64,000 nucleotides of DNA from Pacificimonas aurantium. Its GTDB lineage: Bacteria; Pseudomonadota; Alphaproteobacteria; Sphingomonadales; Sphingomonadaceae. Shown in pieces: positions 16,010 through 29,428 of the stretch. A model generated the notes under the pieces. It worked only from the letters and a program-made list of their open reading frames with translations, ran no database searches and had not been told where the DNA came from. The stretch covers positions 310,001 to 374,000 of the forward strand of contig NZ_JAGSGB010000002.1 in the NCBI RefSeq assembly GCF_020092905.1, read 5' to 3'. The position numbers and the translations under genes are program-made. The first letter of the stretch is position 1. Each line of letters begins with the position of its first letter.

Positions 16010-17029
16010 ATGACGCCGAATATGCCGCATACCCGCTCCCGAGCCGAAGAGATCGTCGAGGATCGCGGCCTGCTTTTCGCAGTCCAGATGGACGGCAAAG
16101 GGGGCGGTTCACTGGTGGGGTGGAACGATATCCAGTCGTGGGAGCGCACGCATGGGCCGCTATGGGCGCATGTCGACGCCGGGTCGGCGGAAGTCCGCCG
16201 GTGGCTGACCGAGGAAAGCGGTCTCACTCCCGTTACCATCGATGCCCTTCTTGACCCTTCTGCCCGGCCGCGAGTGTTCGCGGGACGCAACGGGTTCGCC
16301 ACCATCCTGCGCGGCGTGAACCTCAACCCCGGCGCGGAACGGGAAGACATGGTGGCGATGCGCATCTGGTCCGATGGCGACCGCGTGATCACCCTGCGGC
16401 ACGACTATCTGCGCACCCCCCGTATCATTCTCGACAGCATCCTCGCGGGACAGGGTCCGACAAGCGCCCCGGCCCTTTACGAGGGCCTGATCGACCGCCT
16501 GATCGACTTTTTCGGCGGGGCGATCGAGGATTATGAAGCACGTATCGACCGCATGGAAACCGACGTCGCCGACGACCCGGATGTCGACGTCATGCGCAGG
16601 GAACTGACCGATATCAGACAGGATCTCGCGCAGGTTCGGCGCTATATGTCTCCGCAGCGGCACGCGCTGCAGCGTCTGCTGGACGCGCCCCCGGTGTGGC
16701 TGGAAGAAAAACAGTTGCTGCTCCTGCGCGAGAGCGTCGACCAGTTCGAACATTACGTCGAGGAACTCGACGAATATCGCGAGCGGGCGCTCGTCGTGAA
16801 AGACGACATCCAGAACCTGATGGACGAAAAGATGAACAGGAACATGTACATCCTCTCGATCGTCGCGGCGGTATTCCTCCCGCTCGGTTTCCTCACAGGG
16901 CTTCTGGGTATCAATGTAGGGGGTATGCCCGGCGTGGAGAGCGGTGAGGCGTTCTGGATCACCTGCGGCGTGCTTGCCATTGTTCTCGTTGCGGAGGTCG
17001 CGCTCTTCCGCCGGCTGGGCTGGCTTTAG
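16010..17029 (+). CDS. CorA/ZntB-family divalent metal transporter
   Basis: This 339-residue protein has a large N-terminal cytoplasmic domain with long coiled helices (about 160-275), then two C-terminal transmembrane helices (about 282-303 and 312-335). The signature after the first helix is GINVGG (about 300), the GxN selectivity motif of the CorA superfamily. The GINVGGMPG form is usual in the ZntB branch, which moves Zn2+, but Mg2+ or other metals cannot be ruled out. A second in-frame ATG follows four codons later. It is transcribed away from the P450 gene and converges on the GltB-like gene with 3 nt between stops. Confidence 0.88.
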   Translation: MTPNMPHTRSRAEEIVEDRGLLFAVQMDGKGGGSLVGWNDIQSWERTHGPLWAHVDAGSAEVRRWLTEESGLTPVTIDALLDPSARPRVFAGRNGFATILRGVNLNPGAEREDMVAMRIWSDGDRVITLRHDYLRTPRIILDSILAGQGPTSAPALYEGLIDRLIDFFGGAIEDYEARIDRMETDVADDPDVDVMRRELTDIRQDLAQVRRYMSPQRHALQRLLDAPPVWLEEKQLLLLRESVDQFEHYVEELDEYRERALVVKDDIQNLMDEKMNRNMYILSIVAAVFLPLGFLTGLLGINVGGMPGVESGEAFWITCGVLAIVLVAEVALFRRLGWL

Positions 17030-17032
17030 CGC

Positions 17033-18685
17033 TTAGTCGCACACCGGCCGGAAACTCTTCGCCTGCGCCATCGACCACCAGCGTGCATAGCTGGTCGCCT
17101 CCGCTTCCTGCAGCAGCTGCCCCGGCTCCAGGAATTCATACACCCGCTCGATGTTGGTCATCCTCGCAACGCTGACACGCTGGCGAAGATGGAAGGGGCG
17201 GAAATCGGTGTGATGTTCGACGCCCGCAGCGGTCATCAGGTTGCGAAGGGAGCCGATGGTTCGCTGGTGAAACCGCGCCACGCGCGCCGCCTTGTCGGGA
17301 ATATCCAGCCCGCGCTGCCGCGCTTCGGAGGTCGTCGCAACGCCCGTTGGACAGGCATCGGTATGGCACTTTTGCGACTGGATGCAGCCGAGCGAGAACA
17401 TGAAGGCCCGCGCCGCGTTACACCAGTCGGCACCCAGCGCGAAGTTCATGGCCAGTGTGGCGCCCGAATGGACCTTCCCCGCCGCCGCCAGCTTCACTTC
17501 GTCCTTCAGACCGCAGCCGACCAGCATGTTCCTGGTCATGATCAGTCCCTCGCGCAGCGGCAGGCCGACATGGTCCGACATCTCCTGAGGGGCGGCGCCC
17601 GTGCCCCCTTCCCCGCCGTCCACGATTATGAAGTCCGGGCGGATTCCGGTCTCGACCATCGCCTTGCCGAGCGCGAGCAGTTCGTGCGGATAGCCGACGC
17701 ATAGCTTGAACCCGGCAGGTTTTCCGCCCGACAGATCGCGCATCCGGGCAATGAATTCCATCAGTTCAATCGGGGTGCGAAACACCTTGTGCGCGGCGGG
17801 CGAATAGACATCCTCCATTTCGGGAACGCCGCGGATTTCCGCAATCTCCTTGGTCACCTTCGGCCCGGGAAGCATGCCGCCCTTTCCGGGCTTGGCACCC
17901 TGGCTCAGCTTCAGTTCGACCATCTTGACCTGATCGTCCGCGGCTTTCTCCGCGAAAACCGCGGGATCGAAGTCTCCGTCGGGCGTCCGCGCGCCGAAAT
18001 AGCCGGTGCCCAGCTCCCACACCAGGTCGCCGCCATGCCGATGATAGGGGCTCAGTCCCCCTTCCCCGGTATCGTGGTAAAAGCCGCCCTTCTGCGCTCC
18101 CCGGTTCAGCGCTTCGATCGCACGGGCGCCGAGCGAGCCATAGCTCATAGCCGAAATGTTCAGACAGGACGCTTCATAGGGATGTTTGCACTGACTGCTC
18201 CCCACGCGGACGCGCGGATCGGCCGGCGGGCCCACCTCCGGCGCCATCGAATGGGATAGGATTTCATAGCCTTCCTCGTAGACGTCCAGTTCGGTGCCGA
18301 AGGGCTGGGCATCCTCCTGCCCCTTCGCCCGCGCGTAGACGAGCGCCATCTGGTCGTGGTTGAAGGGCCGCCCCTCCAGATCTCCCTCGACGATATAGGC
18401 ACGCAGGAACGGTCGCAGGTCTTCAAAGAACCAGCGCATGCGTGCGGCCACCGGATAGTTGCGGCGCAGCGAATGCCGTTTCTGGAAGAAGTCGAAGATC
18501 GCGAAAGCGAAACTTACCGTCAGGAAGGCAACCAGGATCCACAGCGGCCACCAGTGCAACGCGCCGTAGATCGCCGGCGCCAGGAGAACCAGCGGTACCC
18601 AGAGAAAGGCGTTCCGCTTGACCGGGTCGTCACGAAACAGGGCATCGTCCGTATCGGACAGGAAATTCTTCCGGATCATGGCCAT
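17033..18685 (-). CDS. membrane-anchored FMN-binding glutamate synthase-like protein
   Basis: This 550-residue protein corresponds to the central FMN/Fe-S domain of glutamate synthase without the glutaminase domain. Two N-terminal hydrophobic helices (about 28-46 and 48-65) anchor it. ISAMSYGSLGARAIEALNRGA, the GGEGGTGAAP phosphate-binding loop and C-x5-C-x4-C (CIQSQKC...C, about residues 434-445, [3Fe-4S]) match GltB. The physiological reaction of these stand-alone homologues is not established. It is followed 38 nt downstream of its start by the stop of ligA. It is not a true GltB because the amidotransferase domain is missing. Confidence 0.88.
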   Translation of the reverse strand: MAMIRKNFLSDTDDALFRDDPVKRNAFLWVPLVLLAPAIYGALHWWPLWILVAFLTVSFAFAIFDFFQKRHSLRRNYPVAARMRWFFEDLRPFLRAYIVEGDLEGRPFNHDQMALVYARAKGQEDAQPFGTELDVYEEGYEILSHSMAPEVGPPADPRVRVGSSQCKHPYEASCLNISAMSYGSLGARAIEALNRGAQKGGFYHDTGEGGLSPYHRHGGDLVWELGTGYFGARTPDGDFDPAVFAEKAADDQVKMVELKLSQGAKPGKGGMLPGPKVTKEIAEIRGVPEMEDVYSPAAHKVFRTPIELMEFIARMRDLSGGKPAGFKLCVGYPHELLALGKAMVETGIRPDFIIVDGGEGGTGAAPQEMSDHVGLPLREGLIMTRNMLVGCGLKDEVKLAAAGKVHSGATLAMNFALGADWCNAARAFMFSLGCIQSQKCHTDACPTGVATTSEARQRGLDIPDKAARVARFHQRTIGSLRNLMTAAGVEHHTDFRPFHLRQRVSVARMTNIERVYEFLEPGQLLQEAEATSYARWWSMAQAKSFRPVCD

Positions 18686-18723
18686 GCAACGAGCCTGGCC
18701 GCGCTTGGGTCCGCGGGCCCCAG

Positions 18724-22493
<3,770 letters not shown>

Positions 22494-22543
22494 GGGCTTG
22501 CTCTATCTGGCTCTCCCGCGAAACGGAACGGGAGAAAAGCGGG

Positions 22544-23329
22544 TCAGGCCGATGCGTGTTCCTGGATCAGCTCGTAGGTACGCTTGTACCATTTCGACCC
22601 GGGATAGTTATGACCAAGGACCGCGGCGGTACGACGGGCCTCCTCGGGAATACCGAGAAGCAAATAGGACTCCACCAAGCGGTGCAGCGCTTCAGGAGCG
22701 TGACTAGTGGTGTCGTAAGTATTCACGACATTTTCAAAGCGCTTGATGGCGGCGATATATTCGCGCCGCTGCATGTAAAAGCGCCCGATCGCCATCTCCT
22801 TGCCGGCCAGATGGTCGTGGGCGAGGTCGAGTTTCAGCCGCGCATCGGCTGCGTAGCGGCTGTCGGGATAGCGCCGGACCAGTTCGTTCAGGGCGGCGAC
22901 GGCCTGCTGTGTAATCTGCTGGTCGCGCTCGACATCCTCGATCTGCTCGTAATAGCTTACCGCGATCAGATAATAGGCATAGTCGGCATTGCGGTTGCCC
23001 GGGTGAAGCGAGAGGAACCGCTGCGCCGCACCGATCGCATCTGGATATTCGCCGGCTGCGTAATAGCTGAAGGCGCTCATCAGCTGCGCGCGGCGGGCCC
23101 AAACCGAATAGGGGTGCTGACGTTCCACTTCGTCGAAGACGCCAGCAGCCAGCCGGTAACTGCCACGATCCAGGAAATCCTTCCCGACGGTGTACAGCGT
23201 GGCGACGTCCTGCGCGACATAGGACCGGTCGATAACGTCATTGTCCGATCCCGAAGAGGCACAGGCGGGAAGAAGCATGACGGCGGCAAGGGGAATAAGA
23301 GCGCTACGGCGCATGGGGGAAACCTTCAT
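22544..23329 (-). CDS. bamD: outer membrane assembly lipoprotein BamD
   Basis: This 261-residue lipoprotein has a signal peptide and lipobox LPAC (Cys23). It contains the TPR-like repeats of BamD (LYTVGKDFLDRGSYRLAAGVF, YAYYLIAVSYYEQI, RYPDSRYAADARLKL). It belongs to the BAM complex that inserts beta-barrel proteins in the outer membrane. Length is within the family range. The frame opens MKVSPMRR; the second Met at residue 6 is an alternative start and would still leave a valid signal. It precedes recN-ligA. Confidence 0.94.
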   Translation of the reverse strand: MKVSPMRRSALIPLAAVMLLPACASSGSDNDVIDRSYVAQDVATLYTVGKDFLDRGSYRLAAGVFDEVERQHPYSVWARRAQLMSAFSYYAAGEYPDAIGAAQRFLSLHPGNRNADYAYYLIAVSYYEQIEDVERDQQITQQAVAALNELVRRYPDSRYAADARLKLDLAHDHLAGKEMAIGRFYMQRREYIAAIKRFENVVNTYDTTSHAPEALHRLVESYLLLGIPEEARRTAAVLGHNYPGSKWYKRTYELIQEHASA

Positions 23330-23408
23330 GGCGTTCGTTTAGGGGGATTCGACGGGATCGCCAACCGTTACGCTGGCAGGCCGTTGCGTCCCTTGCTAAC
23401 GCCTGCGC

Positions 23409-24560
23409 GTGCTCAGGATTTTAACCCTTACGACGTTATTTCCCAACCCTGTCCAGCCTGCGCTCGGCAACAATGTCTGGCGCCAGCTCGAACGGGTTTC
23501 CGCCCTTCCCGATATCGAGATGACGGTGATTGCGCCGGTGCCGCGTTTTCCTCTGCCGGGGCCGGGCATGCCCTATGCCGACATGCGGCGGATCCCTGAC
23601 CAGCGGGAGGCGGGCGGCATGTCGATATATCACCCCCGGTTCGTCACCGTCCCCGCCACCGGCTGGCGAACCGCAGGAGCGGCCATAGCCGCAGCGGCCG
23701 TGCCCCTGGCAAAGTCCCTGCACCGCGGGAACCCATTCGATCTGATCGCCGGGGAATTCTTCTTTCCCGATGCCGAAGCGGTTTTGCAGGCGGCAAAGTC
23801 CCTTCATGTCCCTCACATCATGAAGGCGCGCGGATCGGACATTCGATTCTGGTCGAAGAAGCGGACGCCGCGGCGCCAGATGGTGGGAGCGGGGCGACAT
23901 GCGGCCGCGATCCTCGCCGTCAGCAGGGCGCTGCGCGAAGACCTCATCTCCATGGGACTGGCGCGCGAGCGGATCGACGTCCACTATACCGGGATCGACC
24001 TGGAGGCGTTCACCGCCCGTGCTGGCGCGCGGCGCGATCCGCATCTTCTGATCAGCGTCGGCAATCTGGTGCCGCTGAAACGGCACCACCTCCAGATCGA
24101 AGCCCTCGCCCACCTGCCCGCTTACCGGCTTGAGATTGTGGGCGACGGTCCCGAACGCAGCGCTCTGGAACGGCTGGCGAAGAAAAAAGGTGTGGCCGAC
24201 CGCGTGTCATTTCTGGGCCGCATTGCGCATGCCGAACTGCCCTCCCGGCTGGCGGCCGCCGGGGCACTTTTGCACACTTCGAGCAGCGAAGGGCTCGCCA
24301 ATGTCTGGGTCGAAGCTTTGGCCTGCGGTACGCCGGTGGTTACGACCCGGGTCGGTGGCGCGGCGGAGCTTGTCGATGACCGCACGGGGCGGCTCCTGCC
24401 GGTCAGCACCAGCCCTTTCGGGGTTGCGAAGGCGGTCGAAGAGGTCGCAGCACTCGTACCCGGCGGGGCCCCCTTCCAGAAGGCGGCGGCCCCGTTCTCC
24501 TGGGAAAGGAACCTCGCCCAACTACAGGATATCTACGCGCGGATCGTCAATCCGCGCTGA
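23409..24560 (+). CDS. GT4-family glycosyltransferase
   Basis: This 383-residue GT-B glycosyltransferase has an N-terminal acceptor domain with an NNVWRQLE segment typical of hexose/hexosamine transferases. The C-terminal GT4 donor domain includes ISVGNLVPLKRH, the LEIVGDGPERSAL strand, SFLGRI and the EX7E-like motif HTSSSEGLANVWVEALACGTPVV. The donor is a nucleotide sugar; the acceptor is unknown, with cell-envelope or exopolysaccharide glycan synthesis most likely. It is divergent from bamD and overlaps the convergent Mth938-like gene by 14 nt. Confidence 0.88.
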   Translation: MLRILTLTTLFPNPVQPALGNNVWRQLERVSALPDIEMTVIAPVPRFPLPGPGMPYADMRRIPDQREAGGMSIYHPRFVTVPATGWRTAGAAIAAAAVPLAKSLHRGNPFDLIAGEFFFPDAEAVLQAAKSLHVPHIMKARGSDIRFWSKKRTPRRQMVGAGRHAAAILAVSRALREDLISMGLARERIDVHYTGIDLEAFTARAGARRDPHLLISVGNLVPLKRHHLQIEALAHLPAYRLEIVGDGPERSALERLAKKKGVADRVSFLGRIAHAELPSRLAAAGALLHTSSSEGLANVWVEALACGTPVVTTRVGGAAELVDDRTGRLLPVSTSPFGVAKAVEEVAALVPGGAPFQKAAAPFSWERNLAQLQDIYARIVNPR

Positions 24561-24933
24561 GCGGTAAGATAAGCGCGGCAACGTCGCGCGCTTCGGACAG
24601 CAGCAAATTGTACGTCCGCGCCGCCGCCCTGCTGTCCATGACTTCCGGCATCGCACCCCGGTCACGCAGCTGCCCAAGCAAGTCGCGGTCCGGCCAAGCC
24701 ATTGCTGCGCCGCTGCCGATCAGCAGGACCTCGGGCGGAGCATCGCGGGTCAGTACCGGATCGAAATCGCTCATCGCCAAGTCCGTGACTACCTCGGCGC
24801 TGCTTTCCACGAAGATATCCCGGCAAATCAGAAAGGCGGACATGCGAGGCTGGCCGCCAACCACGATCGCCTTCCCGGCAAAGCCCTCAACCCTGTAGTC
24901 CCCGGGCGGAGGCTCATCGCGTTCGAGAGCCAT
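24547..24933 (-). CDS. Mth938-like (DUF498) domain protein
   Basis: This is a 128-residue protein of the Mth938/NDUFAF3 fold. Characteristic elements are FVESSAEVVTDLAMSDFDPVL, PEVLLIGSG and the EVMDSRAAARTYNLLLSEARDVAALIL ending. The mitochondrial homologue is a complex I assembly factor; the bacterial role is not established. It follows secF by 9 nt, an arrangement seen in many alphaproteobacteria, so it is likely co-transcribed with yajC-secD-secF. There is no signal peptide or membrane segment. Confidence 0.88.
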   Translation of the reverse strand: MALERDEPPPGDYRVEGFAGKAIVVGGQPRMSAFLICRDIFVESSAEVVTDLAMSDFDPVLTRDAPPEVLLIGSGAAMAWPDRDLLGQLRDRGAMPEVMDSRAAARTYNLLLSEARDVAALILPLSAD

Positions 24934-24942
24934 CTGGGTCCG

Positions 24943-25899
24943 CTAGCTCCTTGCCTCGACCCGTTCGGCGTTGCCCGTTTCCGGCGGAAGGAAGCTGTTC
25001 GGACCGACGCCCAGCCAGAGCAGGACGGGTCCGGCGACATAGATCGAACTATATGTTCCGACGACGACGCCCAGCAGCATGGCAAGCGTAAAGCCGAAAA
25101 GCACCGGCCCCCCGAAGGCCAGCAGGGCACCGAGCGCGATCGCCATCGTAAGGCTGGTCATCACTGTGCGCGCCAGCATCTCGTTGATCGACAGGTCGAG
25201 CAGATCGATCATCTTCATTTTCCGGTACTTGCGGAGATTCTCTCGGATGCGGTCGTAGTTCACGATGGTGTCGTTCAGCGAATAGCCGATGATTGTCAGC
25301 AGCGCCGCCACGATGTTCAGGTCGAATTCGAGACCGGTCCAGGCAAAGAGACCAAGTGCGATGAGGACATCGTGCACAAGCGCAATCAGAGCCCCCACGC
25401 CGAACTGCCACTCGAAGCGCAGCCAGATATAAGCTGCAACGCCGATCATCGCGATCACTGCTGCCAGAATACCGTCCCGGATCAGCTCGTCGGACACCTT
25501 TCCCGACACCACGTCCTGCGCCAGCAGCTCCGCATTCGGATAACGCGTCTCGAGCGCGGCAAGCACGGCGCTGACCGTTCGCTGCACCGCTTCATCATCC
25601 TCCGATTCCGGGACCGGCAGGCGAATCGAAATCGCATTGCCCTCGCCGAACTCACTGATGTTCGAGGCGCCGCGGTCGAGGCCGTCGATCAGGCCGCGCA
25701 CCTCGTCGATCTCGAACTCGTTCTGAAACTCGACCTGCATTTCCAGGCCACCGGCGAAATCGACGCCGTAGCTCAGGCCTTTCGTCATCACCCCAACAAC
25801 GGACAGGATGACAAGGAGAGCGGTGACGCCAACGCCCACGAAGCGCCAGCGAACGAAGCCGATCTGGGTGTCGTCGGGTACTAGCTTCAGGAGTTTCAT
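24943..25899 (-). CDS. secF: protein translocase subunit SecF
   Basis: This 318-residue inner-membrane protein has six predicted helices and the SecF hallmark GYSLNDTIVNYDRIREN in the third to fourth helix region. The early motif SYGVDFAGGLEMQVEF begins the periplasmic domain. The ATG (MKLLKLVPDD) overlaps the secD stop as ATGA; a longer frame starting inside secD is rejected. With SecD it uses the proton gradient to assist release of Sec-exported proteins. Confidence 0.96.
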   Translation of the reverse strand: MKLLKLVPDDTQIGFVRWRFVGVGVTALLVILSVVGVMTKGLSYGVDFAGGLEMQVEFQNEFEIDEVRGLIDGLDRGASNISEFGEGNAISIRLPVPESEDDEAVQRTVSAVLAALETRYPNAELLAQDVVSGKVSDELIRDGILAAVIAMIGVAAYIWLRFEWQFGVGALIALVHDVLIALGLFAWTGLEFDLNIVAALLTIIGYSLNDTIVNYDRIRENLRKYRKMKMIDLLDLSINEMLARTVMTSLTMAIALGALLAFGGPVLFGFTLAMLLGVVVGTYSSIYVAGPVLLWLGVGPNSFLPPETGNAERVEARS

Positions 25900-27488
25900 A
25901 TCGTGATCGCCTTCGGCCGGCTGCGCCGGAACCACAGCGCGACGAGCATCCGGGTAAATGTGACGGCGGTGAAGACACTCGTCAGGATGCCGATGGACAG
26001 CACGACGGCAAATCCCTTGATGGGGCCGCTGCCGAGCCAGAACATGATGATCGCCGCAATGATATTGGTGATGTTCGCATCGAAAATCGTGCCTCTGGCG
26101 AGCCTGTAGCCGCTATCGACCGCGTCGATGACCCGGCGTCCCTTGCGCAGTTCCTCGCGGATACGCTCGTTGATAAGGACATTCGCGTCCACGGCGGCAC
26201 CGACGGTCAGCACGAAGCCTGCGATGCCCGGAAGCGTCAGGGTCGCCCCCAGAAGCGACATGATGCCGATAATGAGGATCAGGTTGAAGGCGAGCGCGAC
26301 GTTCGCATACCAGCCGAAGCGGCCATAGGTGATGAACATGAATACCATCACGGCCAGAACGGCGATGATCGAGGCTATCGTTCCCGCCTCAATCGAATCC
26401 TGCCCCAGCGACGCCTGAACGGTACGCTCTTCGATCACCTGCAGCTCGACAGGCAGCTTGCCCGACCTCAGCAGAATGGCCAGTTCATTGGCGCTTTCGA
26501 CCGTGAAATTGCCCGAAATCACGCCTGAGCCACCGAGAATGGGCTCGTTGATTCGCGGCGCCGAGATGACGGCATCGTCGAGAATGATGGCGAAGGGCCG
26601 CCCCACATTTTCCTGCGTCGCGCGGGCGAAGCGTCGGCTGGCAATGCTGTCGAAGCGGAACTGCACGACGGCCTGGCCGTCCTGAAAGGTCTGCTGCGCA
26701 TCGACAAGCTGGTCGCCGGAGATGAGCGTGCGACGCTCGACCACGATGGGTGCGCCGGTTTCCATGTCCGCAAGAATCTCGCTGCCGATCGGCGCCCGGC
26801 CGCGCGAGACATCTTCGGGATCTGCATCGACATCGACCATCTTGAATTCGAGCTGGGCGGTCTGACCGAGCAGATCCTTCAGCGCCTGAGGGTCCTCGAG
26901 GCCGGGAACCTCGACAATGATGCGATCTGCACCTTGGCGAATGATGTTCGGCTCACGCGTACCGAGTTCGTCGATGCGCCGGCGAATGACTTCGACCGCC
27001 TGCACCATGGCCGCGTCGACCGCCTGCTCGTTGCCGGCATCGGTCGGTGTGAACAGGATTCGGTTGCCGTCACGAACGGTGACATCATAGTCGCGGGCGC
27101 CGGTAACGCCGACCGCCGTCGTCAGCTGCCGGGAAATGTCGACCGCCTGATCGACTCGTTCAGCGTCCCGCACCATGTAGCTGAGCGTTCCGCCACGCAG
27201 GCTGACATCGCCGATAGATACAGCACCCCCGTCCGCGCGCCGCAGCTCAGAGCGAAGGTTGTTCTCCAGCCCTTCCAGACGCGATTCGAACAGGCTTTCT
27301 CGGTTGGCTTCCAAGAGGATGCGGCTCCCCCCCTGAAGGTCGAGCCCCAGATTGACCTGCGCAGTCGGAAGGAAACCGGGAAAGGACTGGAGGGTACGTT
27401 GCGGCAGCGCGTTGGGGAGCGCGAAGAGCACCCCGAGAAGAAGAACCGCCCAGATGCCGATGATCTGAGTGCGAGAAAGGTCGAGCAC
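25896..27488 (-). CDS. secD: protein translocase subunit SecD
   Basis: This 530-residue protein has one N-terminal helix, a large periplasmic P1 domain beginning NLGLDLQGGSRILLE, and five C-terminal helices with the RND-type motif DANVLINERIREE. It pairs with SecF. yajC ends 18 nt upstream, giving the classic yajC-secD-secF operon. Size is within the normal range of alphaproteobacterial SecD. Confidence 0.96.
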   Translation of the reverse strand: MLDLSRTQIIGIWAVLLLGVLFALPNALPQRTLQSFPGFLPTAQVNLGLDLQGGSRILLEANRESLFESRLEGLENNLRSELRRADGGAVSIGDVSLRGGTLSYMVRDAERVDQAVDISRQLTTAVGVTGARDYDVTVRDGNRILFTPTDAGNEQAVDAAMVQAVEVIRRRIDELGTREPNIIRQGADRIIVEVPGLEDPQALKDLLGQTAQLEFKMVDVDADPEDVSRGRAPIGSEILADMETGAPIVVERRTLISGDQLVDAQQTFQDGQAVVQFRFDSIASRRFARATQENVGRPFAIILDDAVISAPRINEPILGGSGVISGNFTVESANELAILLRSGKLPVELQVIEERTVQASLGQDSIEAGTIASIIAVLAVMVFMFITYGRFGWYANVALAFNLILIIGIMSLLGATLTLPGIAGFVLTVGAAVDANVLINERIREELRKGRRVIDAVDSGYRLARGTIFDANITNIIAAIIMFWLGSGPIKGFAVVLSIGILTSVFTAVTFTRMLVALWFRRSRPKAITI

Positions 27489-27506
27489 TGACTTGGGTCC
27501 GCTGCG

Positions 27507-27839
27507 TCAGTCGTTCGCCGCGGCTGCCTTGGCGCGCGGACGAACTTCTGACAGCGTTCCCTTCACGACCTGCACGGTCGTACCGGCGGCGATTTCGACC
27601 TCGACTTCGGTCTCTGTCACTTTCTTGACCTTACCGACGAGCCCTCCGGCCGTGACAACGGTATCATTCCTCTGAACCGCCTCGATCATGTCGCGATGCG
27701 CCTTCATGCGCTTTTGCTGCGGACGGATGAGAAGGAAATAGAAGATCGGAATGATGAGGAGGAGCGGCATAATGGCGCTGAGGATGCCGCCTGCTCCTCC
27801 CGGCGCGCCCGCCTGGGCGTAGGCTGGAAAGGAGAACAT
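27507..27839 (-). CDS. yajC: preprotein translocase subunit YajC
   Basis: This 110-residue protein has one transmembrane helix (about 21-38) followed by the family signature RPQQKRMKAHRDMIEAVQRNDTVVTAGGLVGKV. It associates with SecDF/YidC at the inner membrane. It is the first gene of the sec operon; the promoter probably lies in the 59 nt shared with the divergent DUF815 gene. Confidence 0.95.
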   Translation of the reverse strand: MFSFPAYAQAGAPGGAGGILSAIMPLLLIIPIFYFLLIRPQQKRMKAHRDMIEAVQRNDTVVTAGGLVGKVKKVTETEVEVEIAAGTTVQVVKGTLSEVRPRAKAAAAND

Positions 27840-27898
27840 GGATATCTCTTGGCTGAATTCGTTGCACCGCTACTTAGGCCGGTAGTAGCGGAGGCGCA

Positions 27899-28696
27899 AT
27901 GTCACAGCAGCTCGAATCCCAAATCGCCCGTATCGCCGACGCGCTGGAGCGCCGCTTCCCGCCTGAACTCCAGGCCGACCTGTACGGTTTCCCGGCGTAT
28001 CGCTGGTCGCTGCGTGGGCTGGAAGCGGTCGAGCGGCTACGCGCACTGCCGATGTCGGCGTTTGCCGCGATGGATCGGCAGAAAGAGCTCCTGCACGGCA
28101 ATTCGCAGCGCTTCGCCGAGGGAAGGCCTGCGCACGACGCCTTGCTCTGGGGAGCTCGCGGTATGGGTAAGAGCGCGCTGTGCCGGTCCGCAGCCGCCGA
28201 GGCAGGTCTTGCCGTCGTGCAAGTCGAGCCGGAACGGATCGGCGATCTGGAAGTGCTTCTTTCACAGCTCGCGAAGGCTGGCGACAGGAGATTCATCGTT
28301 CTGATCGACGATTTCGGAGTCGATGCCACCGTTAGCGTGCACCGCCTTCGCTCGCTGCTGGACGGAAGCATCGAGGCCCGCGCTGCTAATGCCCTGATCT
28401 ACGTCACGTCCAACCGCCGGCATCTTGTTCCCAGAGCTGCGGGCTCAGGCGCAGCAGACGTTCATGAACGCGATGCCCAGCATGACGAACTTGCGCTGGC
28501 AGAGCGCTTCGGCCTTTCCATCGGGTTTCACGAGGCCAGCGAAGCGGACTATCTCGCCATCTGCCATAGCCTCGCCGCGGCGCGAGGGGTGGGGCCGGTC
28601 GAGAAGGCCGACGCGCTGGCGTTCGCGCATATGCGCGGCGCGCGTTCGGGACGCATCGCCGCGCATTATGTCACTGATCTTGCCGGACGAGACTAG
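27899..28696 (+). CDS. DUF815 AAA+ ATPase
   Basis: This 265-residue P-loop protein has Walker A GARGMGKS at 85-92 and Walker B VLIDDFG (134-140), followed by the [11 protein letters not shown] sensor region of DUF815 proteins. It is shorter than many relatives. Function is unknown; the family is AAA+-like and often sits near sec or yajC genes. It is divergent from yajC, and its stop overlaps the convergent clpP stop by 4 nt. The start ATG has GGAGG a few nt upstream. Confidence 0.85.
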   Translation: MSQQLESQIARIADALERRFPPELQADLYGFPAYRWSLRGLEAVERLRALPMSAFAAMDRQKELLHGNSQRFAEGRPAHDALLWGARGMGKSALCRSAAAEAGLAVVQVEPERIGDLEVLLSQLAKAGDRRFIVLIDDFGVDATVSVHRLRSLLDGSIEARAANALIYVTSNRRHLVPRAAGSGAADVHERDAQHDELALAERFGLSIGFHEASEADYLAICHSLAAARGVGPVEKADALAFAHMRGARSGRIAAHYVTDLAGRD

Positions 28697-29334
28697 GAGG
28701 AGGACGCCTCGCTGCTCTCGTCGTCGTCTTTCGGGACGGGGCGCTTGTCGAACACCTCGTCCACAAGGCCGAACTCCTTCGCTTCGTCGGACGACATGAA
28801 CTTGTCGCGCTCGACGGCATTCTCGATCACCTCGACGTCCTGGCCGGTATATTTCGCCATCAGTTCATTCATCCGGTGACGGATCCGCAGGATTTCCTTG
28901 GCCTGGATCTCGATGTCCGTGGCCTGACCCTGTGCGCCGCCGGATGGCTGGTGGATCATGATGCGAGAATTGGTGAGGGCAACCCGCATGCCGGGCTCGC
29001 CGGCCGAGAGAAGGAAGCTGCCCATGGAGGCGGCCTGGCCGATGCAGACCGTTCCGACGCGCGGACGAATATACTGCATCGTGTCGTGGATCGCCATGCC
29101 CGCCGTGACAACTCCGCCCGGCGAGTTGATGTACATGTATATGTCTTTTTTCGGATTTTCGCTCTCGAGATAGAGCAGCTGCGCTGTCACGAGCGTCGCC
29201 ATGTGGTCCTCGATCGGACCGGTAACGAAAACGATCCGCTCCCGGAGCAGGCGGGAATAAATGTCGAAGGACCGCTCCCCGCGGTTCGACTGCTCGATAA
29301 CGATAGGAACGAGGGCGGAAAGCGGATCCTGCAT
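28693..29334 (-). CDS. clpP: ATP-dependent Clp protease proteolytic subunit ClpP
   Basis: This 213-residue serine peptidase has the catalytic triad Ser103 (GQAASMGSF), His128 (MIHQPSGG) and Asp177 (ERDKFMS). It ends in an acidic/serine-rich tail ([11 protein letters not shown]). It forms the proteolytic barrel that works with ClpX or ClpA, neither of which is in the window. It lies downstream of the trigger factor gene on the same strand, the common tig-clpP order. Confidence 0.96.
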   Translation of the reverse strand: MQDPLSALVPIVIEQSNRGERSFDIYSRLLRERIVFVTGPIEDHMATLVTAQLLYLESENPKKDIYMYINSPGGVVTAGMAIHDTMQYIRPRVGTVCIGQAASMGSFLLSAGEPGMRVALTNSRIMIHQPSGGAQGQATDIEIQAKEILRIRHRMNELMAKYTGQDVEVIENAVERDKFMSSDEAKEFGLVDEVFDKRPVPKDDDESSEASSS

Positions 29335-29368
29335 GACGGGCCTTTTTCTATATTCGCTGGAACGGGAT

Positions 29369-29397
29369 TAGGTCGGGGCGGCACCGGCGCCTGTCAA
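29369..29397 (-). promoter_or_regulatory. candidate clpP promoter
   Basis: A perfect TTGACA (-35) on the minus strand at 29397-29392 in the tig-clpP gap, followed after 17 nt by GACCTA (29374-29369) as a weak -10. An inverted GGCGC/GCGCC pair overlaps it and might end tig transcription. Confidence 0.35.
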
Positions 29398-29428
29398 TAG
29401 CGCCGCGCCGACCCGCGTCCTTCTGAAA

